Program-made: the position numbers and the translations under genes
Assembly: GCA_004292955.1 (NCBI GenBank)
Contig: RDXX01000009.1
Coordinates: 330,348 to 394,347 of the forward strand
DNA: 64,000 nucleotides
Source: Oscillatoriales cyanobacterium
GTDB taxonomy: Bacteria > Cyanobacteriota > Cyanobacteriia > Cyanobacteriales > Microcoleaceae
Direction of reading: 5' to 3'
The notes under the pieces: model-generated
Database searches by the model: none
What the model was told of the DNA's origin: nothing
The model's input: the letters and a program-made list of their open reading frames with translations, nothing else
Shown here: positions 44,090 through 53,078 of the stretch, piece by piece
Position numbering within the stretch: the first letter of the stretch is position 1
Layout of the letters: each line of letters opens with the position of its first letter

Positions 44090-46006
44090 TTAATTTTTCA
44101 AGAGCGGTTCTTGATAAAGCACCACAGTAAAAGTAACTGTCGATCCGAGTCCTTCCCCCATACTGTAAAAATTTACTGTGCCACCCATGGCTTCTACCAG
44201 TTTTTGAGAAATAGCCAATCCCAAACCAGTGCCGCCGTATTGTCTGGTACGAGCGCCGTCCACCTGAAAAAATGACTCAAATAATTTATATTGCTTGTCT
44301 AGAGAAACCCCAATGCCAGTATCCGCAACTCGGATTTTCACAATTCCGGGTAACTCCTGGTTGTTAACAGTTACTTTTTTCTTAATAACTTCGGCACTGA
44401 TGCGAATTCCGCCTTCCTTGGTAAATTTAATTGCATTGCCGGTGAGGTTCAAAATTACCTGAAGCAGGCGTTGGTAGTTGGCATACAAAATAATCTCGTC
44501 CTCGATGGCTGGTGTTTGGATTTGAAATTGCAATCGCTTTTCTTGCACTTGAACCCGTGTAAAGTTCTCCACTTGCTGCAAAAGTTCGCCGAGTTTGACT
44601 GGAGCGAGGTCTAACTCCATTTTGCCAGCTTCGATTTTAGCGATATCCAAAATATCGTTAATCACATTGAACAAGTGTAATGCCGATTGATAAGCTTCTT
44701 CGATAAATTGGTGCGCTTCTTCGGGGTCATCTGCCATGCCATCCAGAACCAGTTTCAGGAAACCGAGGATGCCGTTGAGGGGGGTGCGGAGTTCGTGGGA
44801 AGTATTGGCAAGAAATTGACTTTTAAGTTGGGAAAGGGCGACGGCTTCGGCACGGGCTTGTTCTAATTCTTGGTAAAGTGTAGCGTGGGCGATCGCGCTG
44901 CCGACTTGAGCGACTAACTCGCGGGCAAATTCGAGTTCGACAGGACTCCATTTCGGGGAATTGCCGCAGCGGTGCAAACATATCAGGGCATTGGGTTGGT
45001 CTTCATAGAAGGTAGCTGCTACGAGTACGGAATGGCGATCGAAGCGATCGACAATGGGGGAGGCGTAATCGACTGCTACGGGTTTTAACGTGGCTAAAGT
45101 TTGAATCCAGCCCGGCTGTTCGGCTGCGCGCAGTTGTAATCCCAGCATCGAAGAGTAAGGTTCTTGGCGGTACTCAGCTACTACTTTAAAAGTTTTCGAT
45201 TGGAGATTTTCGATTTGATCGGCAGACAGCGGGGGCGATCCATCGCTGGCAATTGAGTGTTGCAGTTCTGCTGCTAGATCTGGATAGTTTTGCTGATTTT
45301 CTGAGATCGGGAAGGGGGAAATTTCGAGGTTTTCGCTGTCTTTTTTGGAGGAACAGATGATACAGCGGCTCGCGTTCAAAACTTCACCCAAACTGTTAAC
45401 TGTTTGCTGCCAAATTGTCTGTAAATCGAGTGTTCTGTGCAGGTTTTGAGCGATTTGGGAGATAATTTTGCGATCGATTTCCGAGTAGGTAGTGAGCGGT
45501 CTACCGATGAGGCTGGCTGGATACAGCATTTGTTGGCTGGCGTCGGAGGAAGATGGCAAAGCTGGATATGCCATGAATTCTGGGGAATCTGCCGACAATT
45601 GTACGGGTTTGTCCGACAGCAGCCTGCCCATAACTAAGACTTTTGTAGCTTTACCATTGGAGTCGATCGCCGGAGTGACTGTCAAATCGAAGAGAAAATA
45701 TTGTTCGGCGTGGCAAAATGGATAGCTAAACCTTTGGGGGACAAGGGTTTCGAGCGCCCGCCGCAGGCGTTCGAGATAAGGTGCAGGGGCGATGGGTTGC
45801 AGGGTTTCGCTGAGGGGGCGATCCTCTTCGAGGGCTTCGCTAACGACAATTTCTTCTGCTGTGAGGTTGTACTCCTCGGCTTTTTGCCAGTAAAAAGACA
45901 GATATCGACCCCTTGCGTCTTGGGTAAATACTAATTCTGCCCCTAACTCTTGAAAAAATGCTGTAGAGGCGAGGTTCGATCGCCGGAAATCTGTGTTAGA
46001 GTCCAT
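44090..46006 (-). CDS. PAS-GAF sensor histidine kinase
   Basis: 638 residues. N-terminal PAS-like domain (~10-130, FTQDARGRYLSFYWQKAEEYN), GAF domain (~180-385, TIWQQTVNSLGEVLNASRCIIC, RFDRHSVLVAATFYEDQPNALICLHR), short coiled coil, HisKA with ANTSHELRTPLNGILGFL, and complete HATPase (NLTGNAIKFTKEG, VADTGIGVSL, GGTGLGLAISQKLV). The Cys in SRCIIC and the His in CLHR are conserved in the shorter paralogue and might bind a bilin or haem, but this is a guess. No receiver domain; partner regulator not identified. Confidence 0.92.
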   Translation of the reverse strand: MDSNTDFRRSNLASTAFFQELGAELVFTQDARGRYLSFYWQKAEEYNLTAEEIVVSEALEEDRPLSETLQPIAPAPYLERLRRALETLVPQRFSYPFCHAEQYFLFDLTVTPAIDSNGKATKVLVMGRLLSDKPVQLSADSPEFMAYPALPSSSDASQQMLYPASLIGRPLTTYSEIDRKIISQIAQNLHRTLDLQTIWQQTVNSLGEVLNASRCIICSSKKDSENLEISPFPISENQQNYPDLAAELQHSIASDGSPPLSADQIENLQSKTFKVVAEYRQEPYSSMLGLQLRAAEQPGWIQTLATLKPVAVDYASPIVDRFDRHSVLVAATFYEDQPNALICLHRCGNSPKWSPVELEFARELVAQVGSAIAHATLYQELEQARAEAVALSQLKSQFLANTSHELRTPLNGILGFLKLVLDGMADDPEEAHQFIEEAYQSALHLFNVINDILDIAKIEAGKMELDLAPVKLGELLQQVENFTRVQVQEKRLQFQIQTPAIEDEIILYANYQRLLQVILNLTGNAIKFTKEGGIRISAEVIKKKVTVNNQELPGIVKIRVADTGIGVSLDKQYKLFESFFQVDGARTRQYGGTGLGLAISQKLVEAMGGTVNFYSMGEGLGSTVTFTVVLYQEPLLKN

Positions 46007-46861
46007 CAGATTAGGGGATAAAAGTAATTCTGATTTTGAGTATTGAGTTTTTGATTTAAAATTTAAAACTCAAAATTGTTTTGGGTTTTGATAATTAAGA
46101 TGTGAGTTATGGTAGAAGCAATAAGGAAGAGTGGAGAGTTGACAGTTGATAGTTGACAGAAGAGCCCGAAAAGCCGGTCGTTGGGTTGACAGAAGAGCCC
46201 GATCGCGCAAGACAAGGGTTAACAGAAGGAAGAAGGAATAAGCCCTTGCGGCTTCCTTCGGCTAAGCCGTATAAGTCGCTCAAGCTAAAAAGATGGAAGA
46301 TGCAAGATTGAAGATGCAAGATGCAATCGAGCGCATTAGTTTTAGCAATTAATAAATTCCCCGCGATCGGGCACGGTGGCTATATTAATTGACTGCAAAG
46401 TAGTTGGCTTTTTAATGAATGATTCACAGGTCGAGACTCGAAACTCAGAACTCTTTTAGACTTCTACCACAGCATTTTTAGTTATCAATAATTTCCCCAA
46501 AAATTAATTTATAACTCAACTCAAAACTCAAAACTATTTGTTGTCAGCAGTTTTCGGTAATTTAAAAATACAACTTAAGATGTAGGAATTAGTAGTCTGC
46601 ACATATTAACGATCGAGTTTAAAAATTCCGCCAAAAGTTGAGGCTGCCAAAAACTAAAGTCGGGGACTGGCGATCGCATTTTTGCCGTCACAATAGAAAA
46701 GCTCCTTCTACTTAACCAATATTGCTCCGAACCACCTGTATTTCGCCCGGAAATCTGCCGGAGTTATCTCGCCGGAGCTCGGACGATCTAAATTTCACAC
46801 CCAGAAATTTTATGCCCAGCAGATTTGTGCGCGCCGTAGGAGGGCGAGACAGGAGACAACC
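46007..46861. other. Gene-poor region
   Basis: 855 bases with no supported gene. Holds TTGACAG-related repeats and two AGAAGAGCCCGA units (46155-46210). Open frames here lack ribosome-binding sites and look random. Confidence 0.5.
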
Positions 46862-47089
46862 TCAGTCGTTCCATTCGCCGCGGGGCGGGACAGGAGGGGT
46901 GCGACGCAAACTCATAGCCTGATCGTCTTCGCGACGCTCGCCTCTGAGCCACTGCTTGATTGCTGTTTCAATGACTTTGCTGGGGTCATTTGTCAAGTGC
47001 TTAATTTGGTCTAGCAGTTCAGAATCTATATGGATAGATAGTTCCACTTTTTCTGACGAACTGTGGGAGTGTATACTTGACTCGCTCAT
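46862..47089 (-). CDS. Small ribbon-helix-helix-like DNA-binding protein
   Basis: 75 residues. VELSIHIDSELLDQIKHLTNDPSKVIETAIKQWLRGE has the beta-strand-helix-helix pattern of CopG/MetJ-type proteins. The N-terminus is Ser/His-rich and the C-terminus basic. Such proteins are often antitoxins or autoregulators, but no partner gene overlaps it. Confidence 0.65.
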   Translation of the reverse strand: MSESSIHSHSSSEKVELSIHIDSELLDQIKHLTNDPSKVIETAIKQWLRGERREDDQAMSLRRTPPVPPRGEWND

Positions 47090-47835
47090 ACTTAAAAAAT
47101 CCTAGTTTTAATTCTTAAGTTTCAATTCCTTCTAGGAATTTACGCCTTTTTGTTTTGAAGGAAGTGTTTTGAAGGAAGTGATGCCTTATCCCTAGTAGAG
47201 ATGCACAGCGGCTCAAAACCTGTATTTTTTACACCCTTGCCGCCCCGCTTCCGTCATTTGACCAAATTATCTGCTTCTTGTCAAGCGCTAGCAACTTCTC
47301 ACCAATATTTTTCAGTTTGCTATCCGCCTCTGTAGAGTAACCTGACGCCAAAAATGGGTACAAGCGCCCGACAATCGTGGTGCTCGGCCCAAAATTTTAG
47401 ACCCCTGCTCGATCTCCCAGATTTATCGGTTGCGGAGTAAGTTGAAAATCGTTCTCCTTTTTTGAACTCGATGCTCGCGCTCGCTCAAGTCTCACGCCGC
47501 AGTCTCCAATCTCAAATCTAAATCTGTTGTGCACCCCGAAGTCTAAAATCTCTAATCTCAAATGGACTGGGCTGTTCGTTTGATGCGGGATGCTGCCGAT
47601 CGCCTTTTTCTCCACTGTTCCAGAGTTTTCTGTAAAACAACAGAGACAAAACTTTTTCTGAGGAGGGCGTCTAGGCTGGAGGAGGCGAGAGAACATAGCA
47701 TAAATACAATGGCTTTGTCAACCCACAAGCGAGAAAAATTTAAATTTTATTTAAGTCTCTAAATGACTATAAATGACTGTAGATTGAATGAAGTTTTATA
47801 ATACAGCAAAAGTCAATCTTTTGCCGATAGGTTTT
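47090..47835. other. Intergenic upstream of lepA
   Basis: 746 bases with no convincing gene. Direct repeats of TTTTGAAGGAAGTG near 47153-47180. The lepA promoter should lie at the right; a possible in-frame upstream ATG at 47788 is judged to be leader. Confidence 0.4.
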
Positions 47836-49650
47836 ATGACAAACGTTCCTGTATCTCGCATTCGTAATTTTTCGATTATTGCTCACATCGACCACGGAAA
47901 ATCGACTTTGGCCGATCGACTGTTGCAGGCGACTGGGACTGTGAAGGCACGGGAAATGAAGGAGCAGTTTTTAGACAATATGGATCTCGAACGCGAACGT
48001 GGCATTACGATCAAGCTGCAAGCGGCTCGGATGAATTACACTGCCAAGGACGGTCAGGAGTACGTGCTAAATCTGATCGACACTCCCGGACACGTTGACT
48101 TTTCCTATGAGGTTTCGCGATCGCTCGCTGCTTGCGAAGGGGCGCTGCTGGTGGTAGACGCTTCTCAAGGCGTGGAAGCACAAACCTTGGCAAATGTCTA
48201 CCTTGCCTTGGGAAATAATTTAGAAATTATTCCGGTTCTAAATAAAATTGACCTGCCGGGGGCGGAACCGGAACGGGTTAAAGGGGAAATTGAAGAAATT
48301 ATCGGTCTGGACTGTAGCGGGGCGATTGAGGCTTCTGCTAAGGAAGGAATTGGTATTGATGATATTTTGGAGGCGATCGTGGAATTGGTGCCGCCGCCGC
48401 AGGATACTGTTGAGAAACCGCTGCGGGCGCTAATTTTTGATAGTTATTACGATGCTTATCGCGGGGTAATTGTGTATTTCCGGGTGATGGACGGAAGTGT
48501 CAAAAAGGGCGATCGGGTTTTGTTGATGGTTTCGGGGAAGGAATATGTCATCGATGAATTGGGCATTTTGTCACCGACGCAAGTACAAGTAGACGAACTG
48601 CACGCGGGAGAAGTGGGTTATCTGGGCGCGGCAATTAAGGCGGTAGCTGATGCTCGCGTCGGGGATACGATTACTTTGGTCAAAAAGCCTGCACCGGAGC
48701 CTTGGCCTGGTTATACGGAGGCTAAGCCGATGGTTTTTTGTGGCTTATTCCCGATCGATGCAGACCAATTTCCTGACTTGCGGGAAGCTTTGGAAAAACT
48801 GGAACTCAACGATGCGGCGCTTTCCTACGAACCGGAAACTTCTAGTGCGATGGGATTTGGTTTTCGCTGCGGTTTCTTGGGTTTGCTGCACATGGAAATT
48901 GTGCAGGAAAGATTGGAGAGAGAGTACAATTTGGATTTGATTGTTACGGCTCCTTCTGTGGTTTATCAAGTCACAACAATTAAGGGAGAAGTGTTAACAA
49001 TTGACAATCCGAGTCACTTGCCAGATCCTCAATATCGGGAGAAGATTGAGGAACCTTATGTGCGGGTAGAAATGCTGTCGCCGGAAACTTATGTGGGGGC
49101 GCTGATGGAGTTGTCTCAAAGTCGGCGGGGCATTTTTATGGATATGAAGTATCTGAGTCAGGGGCGGACTACGTTGGTTTATGAGTTGCCTTTGGCGGAG
49201 GTGGTGACGGACTTTTTCGATCAGATGAAATCGCGATCGCGCGGTTATGCAAGTATGGAGTATCACATCATCGGTTATCGCGAAAATCCGTTGGTGAAAT
49301 TGGACATTTTAATTAATGGCGATCCGGTTGATGCTTTGGCGATGATCGTGCACCGGGATAAGGCTTACAATGTTGGCCGCGGCTTGACGGAAAAACTGAA
49401 GGAGTTGATTCCCCGCCACCAGTTTAAGGTGCCGATTCAAGCGACTATTGGCGCTAAGGTGATTGCTTCGGAACATATTCCGGCTTTGCGGAAGGATGTG
49501 TTGGCGAAGTGCTACGGCGGCGATATTTCGCGGAAGAAGAAGTTGCTGCAAAAGCAGGCGAAGGGTAAGAAGCGGATGAAGTCTGTGGGTACTGTGGATG
49601 TGCCGCAGGAGGCTTTTATGGCTGTGCTTAAGCTCGATCGCGATTCGTAA
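47836..49650 (+). CDS. lepA: Elongation factor 4 (back-translocating GTPase LepA)
   Basis: 604 residues from ATG 47836, the usual length; an in-frame ATG at 47788 would add 16 unrelated residues. GTPase motifs [14 protein letters not shown] (G1), RGITIK (G2), DTPGH (G3), NKID (G4). The LepA-specific C-terminal domain ends [27 protein letters not shown]. Binds stalled ribosomes and assists translocation and initiation under stress. Stands alone. Confidence 0.98.
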   Translation: MTNVPVSRIRNFSIIAHIDHGKSTLADRLLQATGTVKAREMKEQFLDNMDLERERGITIKLQAARMNYTAKDGQEYVLNLIDTPGHVDFSYEVSRSLAACEGALLVVDASQGVEAQTLANVYLALGNNLEIIPVLNKIDLPGAEPERVKGEIEEIIGLDCSGAIEASAKEGIGIDDILEAIVELVPPPQDTVEKPLRALIFDSYYDAYRGVIVYFRVMDGSVKKGDRVLLMVSGKEYVIDELGILSPTQVQVDELHAGEVGYLGAAIKAVADARVGDTITLVKKPAPEPWPGYTEAKPMVFCGLFPIDADQFPDLREALEKLELNDAALSYEPETSSAMGFGFRCGFLGLLHMEIVQERLEREYNLDLIVTAPSVVYQVTTIKGEVLTIDNPSHLPDPQYREKIEEPYVRVEMLSPETYVGALMELSQSRRGIFMDMKYLSQGRTTLVYELPLAEVVTDFFDQMKSRSRGYASMEYHIIGYRENPLVKLDILINGDPVDALAMIVHRDKAYNVGRGLTEKLKELIPRHQFKVPIQATIGAKVIASEHIPALRKDVLAKCYGGDISRKKKLLQKQAKGKKRMKSVGTVDVPQEAFMAVLKLDRDS

Positions 49651-49671
49651 TTTGTCTGTAGGGCTTTGTTA

Positions 49672-49856
49672 GGAACAGGCAAGATGCCTGTTCCACAAAC
49701 AGTCATTTTTCTTGTGGGGTTCTAGGAACAGGCAAGATGCCTGTTCCACAAAGAGTCAATTTTATCGTAGTTTTTTGCAATCACCTCGAACAGGCAAGAT
49801 GCCTGTTCCACAAAGAGTAAATTTTCTTGTGGGATGGGCATCTTGCCCGTGCCAAA
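49672..49856. repeat. Three GAACAGGCAAGATGCCTGTT hairpins plus one variant
   Basis: Units near 49673-49696, 49731-49754 and 49788-49811, each GGAACAGGCA-AGA-TGCCTGTTCC (the third lacks the outer G-C pair), separated by ~35 bases ending in CACAAAGAGT. A fourth unit reads GGGATGGGCATCTTGCCCGT (~49837). They follow lepA and may end its transcript. Confidence 0.8.
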
Positions 49857-49925
49857 AAGGTTTATTGAAAATGATATAAGATGTTGATATAATTAACAAT
49901 ATAATTCTCACTTGAATTTACTATT

Positions 49926-50498
49926 ATGACTACCAAAATATTACTGAAGTCGTCGGACAAATTAACTAACTTTTCATTGACAGCCGTCATCGAACAGGAA
50001 ACAGAGGGAAAATATCAAGCGATGGTATTGGGTTTACCTGAATGTCAAGCTGAGGGAAATACTCGCGAAGAGGCGATCGCAAATCTCAGCCAACTTGTGA
50101 CGAATCATTTAGAAAAAGCTGAATTCATTTCGCTAGAAATCCAAGAGCAAAAACCCGATAGCCCAGCTTTGACAATCCTGATCGAACAGGAAACAGAGGG
50201 AAAGTATCAAGCGATGGCTTTGGGTTGGGAAGAATGTAAGGCAGAGGGTAATAGCCGGGAAGAGGTTATTACCAATATTAGCTTAGTTGTGGGCGATCGG
50301 CTAGAGAAAGCCGAACTCATTTCTTTGGCAATTCAACCGCCCAAACCGGAACATCCTTGGATGAAGTTTGCTGGAATGTATAAAGACAATCCGCTATTTG
50401 ATGAGGTGGTTGCTTATATGGAAGCCGATCGCAACACCCTTGATGAGGAAATGGGAACAGATTACCCACAAGTTGATGTGGAGATAGGAGTAAAATGA
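49926..50498 (+). CDS. Antitoxin with two tandem HicB-like domains
   Basis: 190 residues. Two HicB-like repeats (about 17-76 and 81-140) share VIEQETEGKYQAMVLGLPECQ / LIEQETEGKYQAMALGWEECK and the EGN(T/S)REE helix start. The DNA of the two halves is almost identical over ~37 bases (near 49989 and 50181, 192 bases apart), so the duplication is recent. The tail (HPWMKFAGMYKDNPLFDEVV, then YMEADRNTLDEE) is like the toxin-binding ends of cyanobacterial VapB-type antitoxins. The stop overlaps the PIN gene start. Confidence 0.82.
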   Translation: MTTKILLKSSDKLTNFSLTAVIEQETEGKYQAMVLGLPECQAEGNTREEAIANLSQLVTNHLEKAEFISLEIQEQKPDSPALTILIEQETEGKYQAMALGWEECKAEGNSREEVITNISLVVGDRLEKAELISLAIQPPKPEHPWMKFAGMYKDNPLFDEVVAYMEADRNTLDEEMGTDYPQVDVEIGVK

Positions 50499-50914
50499 GT
50501 TTGTGGGTATTAGATACGGATTGTTTGACGCTTTTTCAAAACGATCATCCGCTGGTAAAGCTGCGAGTTAGTCAGGTTAATCCTGAAGAGATTGCAGTAA
50601 CAGTGATTACCGTTGAGGAACAAATGCGGGGATGGTTGAATGCGATCAATCAATCTTCTCAATCGGAGCGAGTAATCTGGGGTTATAAGGGATTTCTGGA
50701 TGGAGTAGAGTATTTCAACAGTGTGAATGTCTTGAAGTTCGATCGCGATGCTTACAATTGCTATACAGATTTGGTGCGTCAAAAGATTCGCATCGGCACA
50801 AAAGATTTGCGGATTGCTGCTATTGCGCTTTCTAAAAACGCTATTCTGGTGACGCGGAACCGGCGAGATTTTGAGCGAGTACCGGGTTTGAGGTTTGAAG
50901 ATTGGACAATTTGA
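50495..50914 (+). CDS. PIN-domain (VapC-like) toxin
   Basis: 139 residues, ATG overlapping the antitoxin stop (ATGA). LWVLDTDCLTLFQN holds the first Asp, VTVITVEEQMRG the Glu, IGTKDLRIAAIAL the Asp and LVTRNRRDFERVPGL the last acidic site. Expected to be an endoribonuclease held inactive by the double-HicB protein. PIN toxins with HicB-like antitoxins are less usual than HicA-HicB or VapB-VapC pairs. Confidence 0.88.
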   Translation: MSLWVLDTDCLTLFQNDHPLVKLRVSQVNPEEIAVTVITVEEQMRGWLNAINQSSQSERVIWGYKGFLDGVEYFNSVNVLKFDRDAYNCYTDLVRQKIRIGTKDLRIAAIALSKNAILVTRNRRDFERVPGLRFEDWTI

Positions 50915-50994
50915 GGAATTGGGTGAGGGATTAAATGCGATCGCACTTTTGAACATTAAGGGCGATCGTACTTTTGCAAATAAACCATCAGAGA

Positions 50995-51270
50995 TTACTC
51001 ATCATCATCTGCTTTACTACCTAAAAGTCCGAAAATTGCACCGACACCCATATTCCAAGTATCCTTGCAAGTCTCAAAAATGCGAATTTGTTGCGGAGAT
51101 AGCCGATCTTCCATACTAAGCGATAAGGACACGCTTCCAGAAAGTAAGGTAATACAGACAACAGTTGCGAAGACGTACTCGAAAGGAGAGGGAGGTTGAG
51201 GAGAGGTATTTTTACGAATCATTTTAGGAGATTTAGGTTTAGCAGGTGTCATATTTGGTTGAGCTTTCAT
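50995..51270 (-). CDS. Small single-helix membrane protein
   Basis: 91 residues. A basic, Pro-rich N-terminus (MTPAKPKSPKMIRKNTSPQPP), one transmembrane helix (YVFATVVCITLLSGSVSLSL), and a polar end with ETCKDTWNMGVGAIFGLLGSKADDDE. No family recognised. Divergent from the HTH-AAA gene and separated by only 160 bases. Confidence 0.6.
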   Translation of the reverse strand: MKAQPNMTPAKPKSPKMIRKNTSPQPPSPFEYVFATVVCITLLSGSVSLSLSMEDRLSPQQIRIFETCKDTWNMGVGAIFGLLGSKADDDE

Positions 51271-51429
51271 AATTGCTACCTTTTGATTGGTGATGTTTTA
51301 ATCATAAAGGGTAAAACCTTGAAAGCCAAGGTGTGTATGGGTTTCAAATACTATGAGTTTGATATGCGTTTAAGATGCGTTTGGTTCGCGATCGCCAGTT
51401 ATAATACTTAAAAGGTTTGTAATTTGACT

Positions 51430-52521
51430 ATGGCGGGAATCGCAGCATCTGAGGCTGGAATCGAAAAAGCAAAAATAGCTCTCATAGACAAAGGCTGGAG
51501 TCGCAAAGACTTAGCCGATCGTGTTTTAATGGGAGAAGACAAAAGTCTAAAGATAGGTATTGATATTCAAACAGTTAATAATTTTTTCAAGCAGAAGCGT
51601 GTCAGCCCGCAGTGTTTTGTTGGAATTTGTAAGGCTTTAGGATTGGATTGGCAAGACATTACAAATCCCAATACAACTACGCGGGGCCCAGAAACCGGGT
51701 TTTTTCACGACAATACTTCGTTGCAGTCGATAGATTCGGTGAAAAACCCGGTTTCTTCGATCGCAGTTGATAATTCCAACCACAACAATCCGTTTATTCC
51801 CCAACATGGCAAGATAGACAATCCGCGATTTTTCTTTGGCAGACAACGAGAAATACGGCGGGTGTTTGAGACGCTGAATGGTGGTAGTAGTGTAGCAATT
51901 ATTGGCGAAAGGGCGATCGGCAAAAGTTCCCTCCTACAAGCCCTTTACCGAGAAACCCCAACTGAACTCCGTCATCCGCGCCAACCCATTTACCTTAACT
52001 TAAATAATGTTTATGATGAACATGACTTTTACGATGCTTTGTGTGGCGAAGCGGGTATCGAGACAGTCAAAGGATATCAACTAAAACGGGCTCTAGAATC
52101 GCACCGATTCCTGTTGCTTTTAGATGAAGTCGAGAAAATGACCTGGGATGGATTTACGAACCAAGTACGCGGCCAATTGCGGGGTTTGGCCGAGGGAACC
52201 GATGCACCTTTGCGTCTAGTTGTCGCCGCCTGCACCTCTCTCGATACCCTGTTTCCTGATAGTCAAGACAAAAATATGACATCTCCTTTCAAAGGGATTT
52301 GCATTGAGGAAACTCTGAAGCAATGGGATGATCAAATTAGCCGCAAATTTATTGCTAGTCGCCTCCAAGCTGACTGGTTAATACCTGTTGACAAACCCGT
52401 GAATTTTACTGAGGCAGAAATTGCGAGTTTAATTGCTGAAAGTGGCGGCTATCCTCAGAAATTGATGCAATTGTGCTATAAAACTTATGCTGGTTATCTC
52501 AACGATTCTAGATCATCCTAA
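51430..52521 (+). CDS. HTH-AAA (AAA_35-like) ATPase
   Basis: 363 residues from ATG 51430 (in-frame TTG at 51424 is an alternative). Residues ~5-85 form an HTH-like module (GWSRKDLADRV ... IDIQTVNNFFKQKRVSPQCFVGICKALGLDWQDI). A linker contains two translated copies of the AAACCGGGTTT repeat. The ATPase core has RFFFGRQREIRR, Walker A GERAIGKSSLL and Walker B FLLLLDEVEKM, and ends SGGYPQKLMQLCYKTY. Similar N-terminal modules occur on cyanobacterial STAND NTPases thought to act in signalling or defence. No effector domain is attached. Confidence 0.8.
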   Translation: MAGIAASEAGIEKAKIALIDKGWSRKDLADRVLMGEDKSLKIGIDIQTVNNFFKQKRVSPQCFVGICKALGLDWQDITNPNTTTRGPETGFFHDNTSLQSIDSVKNPVSSIAVDNSNHNNPFIPQHGKIDNPRFFFGRQREIRRVFETLNGGSSVAIIGERAIGKSSLLQALYRETPTELRHPRQPIYLNLNNVYDEHDFYDALCGEAGIETVKGYQLKRALESHRFLLLLDEVEKMTWDGFTNQVRGQLRGLAEGTDAPLRLVVAACTSLDTLFPDSQDKNMTSPFKGICIEETLKQWDDQISRKFIASRLQADWLIPVDKPVNFTEAEIASLIAESGGYPQKLMQLCYKTYAGYLNDSRSS

Positions 52522-52524
52522 AAT

Positions 52525-52903
52525 ACTATATAAATTGATAGATATGCGATCGCACAATCCAATATCTCGTAGGGGCAGGTTCACCAACAATAATCGCCTA
52601 AAACAGACAATCTCAAAAACCTGCCCTCCCCAGCCAAGATTCACTAGACTATATAAATTGATAGATATGCGATCGCACAATCCAATATCTCGTAGGGGCA
52701 GGTTCACCAACAATAGATCGCACAATCCAATATCTCGTAGGGGCAGGTTCACCAACAATAATCGCCTAAAACAGATAATCTCATAAACCTGCCCTCCCCA
52801 GCCGAGATTTATATTCACATTTATCTCGTAGGGGCAGGTTCACCAACAATAATTGGCTAAAACAGACAATCTCATAAACCTGCCCTCCCCAGCCAAGATT
52901 CAC
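52525..52903. repeat. Four tandem copies of a ~120-bp hairpin repeat
   Basis: Copies start at 52525, 52648 (truncated), 52716 and 52822. Each has TCGTAGGGGCAGGTTCACC near the left and AACCTGCCCTCCCCAGCC near the right; AGGGCAGGTT pairs with AACCTGCCC(T/C). The first two also carry ACTATATAAATTGATAGATA. A related single inverted unit with GGGGCGGGTT/AACCCGCCCC follows at 52949-53008. Confidence 0.85.
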
Positions 52904-53078
52904 ATTTTACCAATAAATTCGCGGTACATTTATTTGGTTGGTGGGGTGGGGGCGGGTTTAGGAAATTGTTGATTTTTGTCATGAATGGTTGGCGAACCCG
53001 CCCCTACAAGAATCGTGGTTGATTTACTGGATACGATACTTAATCACCCATATTTAAATTCATTCATCCCACCTATTT

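Noticed and set aside
46107..46922. Short frames in the gap right of the PAS-GAF kinase
   Set aside because: They are made of repeat sequence (TTGACAG, AGAAGAGCCCGA) or overlap the ribbon-helix-helix gene on the opposite strand.
52487..52818. Frames of ~100 codons on both strands with repeated segments such as NPISRRGRFTNN
   Set aside because: They are translations of the tandem hairpin repeats; the internal repetition follows the DNA copies exactly.
52525..52903. Possible CRISPR array
   Set aside because: Units are ~120 bases with palindromic ends and no unique spacers of constant length, and no cas genes are in the window.
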